From NCBI RefSeq assembly GCF_005519465.1, contig NZ_CP027858.1, positions 4,650,001 through 4,714,000 of the forward strand: 64,000 nucleotides of DNA, given 5' to 3'. Below, piece after piece: positions 63,500 to 64,000 of the stretch. Below the pieces are notes generated by a model. It was not told where the DNA came from. It saw only the letters and a program-made list of their open reading frames with translations, and did not search any database. The translations under genes and the position numbers were made by a program. This DNA is from Streptomyces clavuligerus. Lineage in GTDB: Bacteria > Actinomycetota > Actinomycetes > Streptomycetales > Streptomycetaceae. Each line of letters begins with the position of its first letter. Position 1 is the stretch's first letter.

Positions 63500-64000
63500 A
63501 TGTCCTCCGTACTGACCGATCTCTCCAGGTATCCGATCGTGCAGGCCCCCATGGCCGGCGGGGCCTCGTGCCCGCAGCTCGCCGCCGCCGTCGGCGAGGC
63601 GGGCGGGCTCGGGTTCCTCGCCGCCGGATACAAGACGGCGGGCGGGATGTACCAGGAGATCAAGCAGATCCGGGGACTGACGGACCGTCCCTTCGGCGTC
63701 AATCTCTTCATGCCGCAGCCCGCGACCGCCGATCCGAGCGCCGTGGAGGTCTACAGCCAGCAGCTCGCCGGTGAGGTCTCCTGGTACGAGACCCCGCTCG
63801 GCGATCCCGAGTCCGGCGGCGACGACGGGTACGAGGCGAAACTGGCCATTCTCCGCGACGACCCTGTGCCCGTGGTCTCGTTCACCTTCGGGTGTCCCGA
63901 GCCCGAGGTACTGGCGTCCTTCGCGCGGGCCGGGACGGCCACCGTGGTCACCGTGACCACCCCCGACGAGGCGCTGGCGGCCGAGCGTGCCGGGGCCGAC
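63500..64000 (+). CDS. Nitronate monooxygenase-like flavoprotein (3' partial)
   Basis: The first 167 residues are visible; the frame is open at the window edge. YPIVQAPMAGGASCPQLAAAVGEAGGLGFLAAGYKT is the NMO/2-nitropropane dioxygenase TIM-barrel opening, followed by RPFGVNLFMPQP and VVSFTFGCPEPEVLA. Such enzymes oxidise alkyl nitronates or act as FMN-dependent reductases; substrate not determinable. ATG 63500. Codon use matches neighbours. Confidence 0.87.
   Translation, partial: MSSVLTDLSRYPIVQAPMAGGASCPQLAAAVGEAGGLGFLAAGYKTAGGMYQEIKQIRGLTDRPFGVNLFMPQPATADPSAVEVYSQQLAGEVSWYETPLGDPESGGDDGYEAKLAILRDDPVPVVSFTFGCPEPEVLASFARAGTATVVTVTTPDEALAAERAGAD

Overview
This is a core-chromosome segment of a high-GC actinomycete, almost certainly Streptomyces or a close relative. 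The evidence is third-position G/C bias throughout, frequent GTG (and two probable CTG) starts, many start codons lying 6-8 nt after a TANNNT -10 box, and a gene order typical of streptomycetes: ndk, mreBCD-pbp2-rodA, rne, rplU-rpmA-obgE, proB-proA, nadD-LCP-rsfS, leuS, comEA-comEC-holA, rpsT/lepA, hemW, hrcA-dnaJ. There is no prophage, IS element, CRISPR array or plasmid gene. Almost everything is chromosomal housekeeping, with a wall-glycopolymer layer on top.

Layout. 1-9.4 kb: tail of a DUF4233 membrane protein, ndk, then the mre elongation/spore-wall cluster (mreB, mreC, mreD, a class B PBP, rodA), closed by a strong terminator, then a CYTH-CHAD protein. 9.5-17.2 kb: a split radical-SAM pair (TIGR03960 and TIGR03936 types) and a very repetitive 1372-aa RNase E/G. 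17.2-19.4 kb: a decayed UDP-GlcNAc 2-epimerase remnant, not an intact gene, divergent from a GT4 glycosyltransferase. 19.7-22.1 kb: rplU-rpmA-obgE. 22.2-28.5 kb: a three-gene block for a polyol-phosphate wall polymer (GT4 with a long C-terminal extension, a fused CDP-ribitol synthase/reductase, a TagF/TarL-like polymerase). 28.8-32.5 kb: proB, an unassigned protein, proA. 32.7-39.9 kb: two membrane proteins sharing an N-terminal motif, an M48 protease, a tiny membrane protein, nadD, an LCP-LytR_C protein resembling PdtA, rsfS and a histidine phosphatase.

40-44 kb: two identical tRNA-Ala(GGC) genes bracketing two tiny cysteine-rich proteins, then leuS behind a leaderless leader-peptide attenuator. 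44.3-53 kb: a coiled-coil membrane protein, DegV, comEA, comEC (whose frame lacks its expected stop and runs on for about 700 codons), a PNPOx-like protein, an arylamine N-acetyltransferase, a small unknown and holA. 53.3-64 kb: rpsT and lepA divergent, an acyl-CoA ligase, hemW, DUF3097 and MBL proteins, CIRCE-hrcA-dnaJ, and the start of a nitronate monooxygenase-like gene.

The unifying theme is cell-envelope construction. The Mre/PBP2/RodA machinery, glycosyltransferases, a CDP-ribitol maker, a polyol-phosphate polymerase and an LCP ligase sit within about 38 kb, interleaved with ribosome-assembly and translation genes. The best leads are the CDP-ribitol-type polymer locus with the epimerase wreck beside it, the comEC run-on frame, the duplicated tRNA-Ala pair around small Cys-rich proteins, the leuS attenuator, and several tandem repeats and structured RNAs between genes.
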